NCBI GenBank assembly: GCA_018268785.1
Contig: JAFDVY010000002.1
Span: forward strand, 1 to 64,000
Direction of reading: 5' to 3'
Source of the DNA: Acidobacteriota bacterium
GTDB taxonomy: Bacteria > Acidobacteriota > Terriglobia > Acidiferrales > UBA7541
Length of the DNA: 64,000 bases
Shown: positions 61,154-64,000 of the stretch, in pieces
How positions within the stretch are numbered: position 1 is the stretch's first letter
Layout: the number at the start of each line of letters is the position of its first letter
Notes under the pieces: model-generated
Seen by the model: the letters and a program-made list of their open reading frames with translations, nothing else
Told to the model about the DNA's origin: nothing
Database searches by the model: none
Made by a program: the position numbers and the translations under genes

Positions 61154-62443
61154 TTACCTCGCTGCGGTGTGAGCCGCGAGCCGCGCCGTTTCCGTCGCAG
61201 CCATAGATTTAGAAACGTGACCCAGGACTTCTTCGAAGATTTGGAGAAATTCCTTGACTTGCTTCGCCGTGATGATGAAGGCGGGAAGAAGGCGCAGCGT
61301 GAATTCGTGAGTGCAATTGATGAGCAGGCCGCGGTTCATGGCTTCGGCGACGAAGGGAGAGCCGTCAACAGCGAGTTCGACGCCGATCATGAGGCCTTCT
61401 CCGCGGACTTCCTTGATAAAGGGGAATTTTGCGGCAAGTTTTTCGATTCCGGCGCGAAGCTCTGTGCCGCGAGCGGCGGCGTTGGCTAGAACTTTTGTTT
61501 TATCGAGAACTTTCAGAAATTCGAGGGCGACGGCGCAGATCATGGGGCCGCCGCCGAACGTTGTGCCGTGAACGCCGGGACTGACGCGCGCGGCTATAGC
61601 TTCGGAGGCCAGGATCGCGCCGAGTGGCAGTCCGGCCGCCAATGGTTTTGCGACGGCGACCAGGTCTGGTTTTGAGGAAAATTTTTGATAGGCGAAGTAG
61701 CGGCCGGTGCGACCGAGACCGCATTGGATTTCGTCGGCGATGAGCAGAGCGTCGTGTTGCCTGGTCAGAGCGCGAGCACGATTCCAGAACGCTTCGCTGA
61801 CTGGATGGATACCGCCTTCGCCCTGGATTGTTTCGAGAATCACAGCGCAGACATTTTTATCGAATTTGGATTCGAGGTCGGCGATGTTGTTGAATTTGAC
61901 GAATTCGACTCCGGGAACGAGTGGCGCGAAAGGCAAACGGTATTTTTCCGTGGCAGTGATGCTGACGGCGCCGAAGGTGCGGCCGTGGAAAGAGTGTTCA
62001 AGCGCGAGGATGCGGTGCCTGGGATTTGCAAAAGTGATTGGCGCATCCGCGGGGCGCGAATAGAGACGTGCGAGCTTTAGACAGCCCTCAATGGCTTCCG
62101 CGCCGCTGTTAGAGAAGAAGACGCGATCCATGCCGGAGATTTCGGCGAGCTTTTTGGCGAGCGGGCCTTGAAATTCGTTGTGGAAGAGATTGGAAAGATG
62201 GATTGCCCGGGCAGACTCGCGGCGAATCACTTTGACGATGTTGGGATGAGCGTGGCCGAGACCGTTGACGGCGATGCCACCGAGAAAATCGAGATAGCGC
62301 TTGCCGTTGGAATCGAAAACATAGGTGCCGCGACCGCGAGTAAAGACGAGCGGCTGGCGTTTGTAAGTAGGGAGAAGAAATTTCTCCGCGTCGGCGAGGG
62401 CAGCTGGCGTAACTTTTTTACGAATTTTGGCGGCGTGTTTCAT
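61154..62443 (-). CDS. argD: Acetylornithine aminotransferase
   Basis: PLP enzyme converting N-acetylglutamate semialdehyde and glutamate to N-acetylornithine; it may also act in lysine synthesis. The 429-residue class III aminotransferase has YLDFLGGIAVNGLGHAHP, FFSNSGAEAIEGCLKLAR, IADEIQCGLGRTGRYF and the PLP lysine in LVAVAKPLAAGLPLG, where the usual AKGLGGG is AKPLAAG. FGGGPMICAVALEF follows. It starts five bases after the argB stop. The N-terminus is about 20 residues longer than usual and basic. Confidence 0.94.
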   Translation of the reverse strand: MKHAAKIRKKVTPAALADAEKFLLPTYKRQPLVFTRGRGTYVFDSNGKRYLDFLGGIAVNGLGHAHPNIVKVIRRESARAIHLSNLFHNEFQGPLAKKLAEISGMDRVFFSNSGAEAIEGCLKLARLYSRPADAPITFANPRHRILALEHSFHGRTFGAVSITATEKYRLPFAPLVPGVEFVKFNNIADLESKFDKNVCAVILETIQGEGGIHPVSEAFWNRARALTRQHDALLIADEIQCGLGRTGRYFAYQKFSSKPDLVAVAKPLAAGLPLGAILASEAIAARVSPGVHGTTFGGGPMICAVALEFLKVLDKTKVLANAAARGTELRAGIEKLAAKFPFIKEVRGEGLMIGVELAVDGSPFVAEAMNRGLLINCTHEFTLRLLPAFIITAKQVKEFLQIFEEVLGHVSKSMAATETARLAAHTAAR

Positions 62444-62447
62444 TTGG

Positions 62448-63281
62448 TTATGCGGCGGAAAGCGCGGCAGGTTCGCGCAGAATTCGGGTGCCAGGGATGG
62501 GGCTGAACGGAGCGGAATTCGATTCCGCAGCGCGCATTGCGGCGAGGAGAGCGCCGGGTTCAGTGCCGCCGACGATGTGGACTCCTTTGACGCCGCCTTC
62601 GAGGGCGCGCTTTGCGGCTTCGAGTTTGAGAATCATGCCGCCGGAAACGGTGCGATTTTGCACGAGCGCTTCAATTTCCTGTTCCGCGATGGCGGAAATC
62701 ACTTTTTCGCCGTCGAGGACACCAGCGACATCGGTGAGATAGATGAGCTGATCGGCGCCGAGATATTCGGCACAGGCGGCTGCCATGTGATCGGCGTTGA
62801 TGTTGTAGAGCTCGTTGTCCGGTCCGATGCCGAGACAGGCGGCTACGGGGACAAAGTTGCTGCGCCAGAGCGATTCGATGAGAGACGTGTTTACTCCGGT
62901 GAGGTAGCCGACGAAACCGAGACCGCCGGCAATTTCATTGTGAACGAGGGGTTCGGCGCGGAAGGCCTGGGCGTCAGCCGCGGAAATTCCGATGGCGGGT
63001 TGGCCCGCGGCGGAGATTGCGGCGGAAAGCTGTTTGTTCAACAGGCCGGCGAAAACCATTACGGCGACATCACGCGTTTCACGGTCGGTGACACGGAGCC
63101 CTTTGACGAATTTGCTTTCGATGCCGAGGCGGTTGAGGGTGGAAGTGAAACTACGGCCGCCCCCATGCACGACGAGGATTTCGTGACCTTGTTTCGCGAG
63201 GGAAGCGACCTGCGCGGAGAGTTCGCGCACGACGGAATCGCTTTCCAGTAAAGCACCAGCGAATTTGATGACAAGTTTCAT
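62448..63281 (-). CDS. argB: Acetylglutamate kinase
   Basis: Phosphorylates N-acetylglutamate, usually the feedback-controlled step. From the ATG that overlaps the argC stop the protein has 277 residues. Motifs: N-terminal lysine in VIKFAGALL (in place of IKYGGNAM), VHGGGRSFT, ADHMAAACAEYLGADQLIYLTDVAGV, and VSGGMILKLEAAKRAL. It lacks the N-terminal kinked helix of arginine-inhibited hexameric enzymes, so arginine sensitivity is doubtful. The frame extends 90 bases into argC but that part is not conserved. Confidence 0.95.
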   Translation of the reverse strand: MKLVIKFAGALLESDSVVRELSAQVASLAKQGHEILVVHGGGRSFTSTLNRLGIESKFVKGLRVTDRETRDVAVMVFAGLLNKQLSAAISAAGQPAIGISAADAQAFRAEPLVHNEIAGGLGFVGYLTGVNTSLIESLWRSNFVPVAACLGIGPDNELYNINADHMAAACAEYLGADQLIYLTDVAGVLDGEKVISAIAEQEIEALVQNRTVSGGMILKLEAAKRALEGGVKGVHIVGGTEPGALLAAMRAAESNSAPFSPIPGTRILREPAALSAA

Positions 63282-64000
63282 TGCAGTCCTGTGTTCTCCT
63301 CGAGTTTCAGAAGATGGTTGAAATTTTGAACGGCCTGGCCCGCTGCACCTTTGCCGAGATTGTCGAGACAAGAGACGGCGATGAGCTTGCGACCGGTAGG
63401 ATCGAGCGCGAAGCCGATGTCGGCAAAATTGGTGTGAGCGACGTGCTGGATCTCGGGGAGCGTGTCAGCCTTCCAGATGCGAACCATGGGGCGGCCGGCA
63501 TAGGTCCTGCGATAAACGGCTTCGATGGCTTCCGGCGTTTGCGGCTCAGAGAACGTGGCGTAGATAGTGGAAAGGATACCGCGAGCAATGGGCAGCAGGT
63601 GCGTGGTGAAGGTAAGCTGCGATTCGGCGAGGCCAGTTTGTTCGACAATTTCCGGCGTGTGGCGGTGCGAAAAGAGATTGTAGGCTTTGAAGTTTTCATC
63701 GAGCTCGGAGAAATGGAGGTCGCGGCGAAGCTCTTTGCCTGCGCCGGTGGCTCCGGATTTGCAGTCGGCTACGACCGTGGAATTCGATTCCAGCAAACCC
63801 GCGTCGACGAGCGGACGAACAGCGAGGATGACGCAGGTGGCGTAGCAACCCGGGTTCGCGACGAGTTGCGCAGTTTTAAGTTCAGTGGAATAAAACTCCG
63901 GCAGACCGTAGACGGCGGAATCGAGCCATGCGGCGTGGGGCGCGGGGAGCTTGTACCAGGATTGAAAGACCGCGGCATCGCGGAAACGAAATGCGCCGCT
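63278..64000 (-). CDS. argC: N-acetyl-gamma-glutamyl-phosphate reductase, 5' part beyond the window
   Basis: The C-terminal 240 residues of ArgC; the start and NADP-binding domain lie past the right edge. The catalytic cysteine is in VANPGCYATCVILAV, with AVYGLPEFYS before it and DCKSGATGAGKEL after, where the usual AKSG is CKSG. The C-terminal RIWKADTLPEIQHVAHTNFAD and the catalytic histidine in FTTHLLPIARG are present. The stop overlaps the argB ATG (ATGA), so the two enzymes for consecutive steps are coupled. It is the first known gene of the cluster, and any promoter would lie outside. Confidence 0.96.
   Translation of the reverse strand, partial: SGAFRFRDAAVFQSWYKLPAPHAAWLDSAVYGLPEFYSTELKTAQLVANPGCYATCVILAVRPLVDAGLLESNSTVVADCKSGATGAGKELRRDLHFSELDENFKAYNLFSHRHTPEIVEQTGLAESQLTFTTHLLPIARGILSTIYATFSEPQTPEAIEAVYRRTYAGRPMVRIWKADTLPEIQHVAHTNFADIGFALDPTGRKLIAVSCLDNLGKGAAGQAVQNFNHLLKLEENTGLQ

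Noticed and set aside
60212-61489. A 425-residue frame opposite argF and argD
   Set aside because: It is a G+C-driven antisense frame (Glu/Gly/Phe-rich, no domain). Similar ones exist opposite gltA (4224-5165) and the DapB-like gene (13686-15170).
1-64000. tRNA, rRNA, CRISPR, IS element, prophage or replication-origin features
   Set aside because: No tRNA T-loop-like sequences in intergenic gaps, no transposase or integrase gene, no direct-repeat arrays and no DnaA-box cluster were found on reading both strands.

Overview
The window looks like a chromosomal segment of an Acidobacteriota bacterium (Terriglobia-like). This is inferred from the G+C-rich coding, the radical-SAM hopanoid gene hpnH with its co-translated partner, the rich two-component repertoire and the protein style. 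No rRNA, tRNA, CRISPR array, IS element, prophage or replication origin is visible. It carries about 58 protein genes, several palindromic intergenic elements and one strong candidate for an uncharacterised non-coding RNA.

Left part (1-25.4 kb): a Tat-exported sugar isomerase-like protein, serC, a pirin gene with a perfect-consensus promoter and an operator-like palindrome, citrate synthase, a PilZ protein and an orphan ABC ATPase. At 6.56-6.88 kb there is an apparent free-standing RNA gene on the minus strand, with its own promoter, a structured body of about 170 nt and an intrinsic terminator. A tightly overlapped four-gene signalling operon follows (12.2 to 6.9 kb, minus): pseudo-receiver/pseudo-GGDEF, CHASE3 histidine kinase, single-domain receiver, hybrid kinase. 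Next come a YbhN-like membrane protein with a pterin dehydratase, a DapB-like dehydrogenase, small metabolic enzymes, an exported amidohydrolase with a DinB-like protein, and a NitT/TauT-type ABC transporter whose two permeases are fused in one chain.

Middle (25.4-36.2 kb): a complete phosphate regulon on the minus strand, ordered phoB-phoR-phoU2-pstS-pstC-pstA-pstB-phoU1, with a Pho-box-like repeat before pstS. pstC is broken by a frameshift in its conserved cytoplasmic loop. Upstream lies sucA (2-oxoglutarate dehydrogenase E1).

Right part (36.3-55.9 kb): a frameshifted GNAT gene, a three-domain acyl-activating/acyltransferase protein, hpnH plus partner, a cold-shock protein followed by a small Tudor-like/Lys-Ala-tail protein, a TIG/PD40 lipoprotein, lipA, a MazF-type toxin-antitoxin pair, lineage-restricted small proteins including an L13e-like one, thiI, an RRM protein, an acyl-CoA ligase, a TlpA-like thioredoxin protein, an SDR and a ParE-type toxin-antitoxin pair.

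Right end (56-64 kb): an arginine biosynthesis cluster, argC(partial)-argB-argD-argF-argG-argH-argJ, minus strand. ArgJ supplies the recycling acetyltransferase step, giving the cyclic pathway from glutamate to arginine. Two frame disruptions (pstC, GNAT) in otherwise intact sequence should be checked against reads before being taken as biology.
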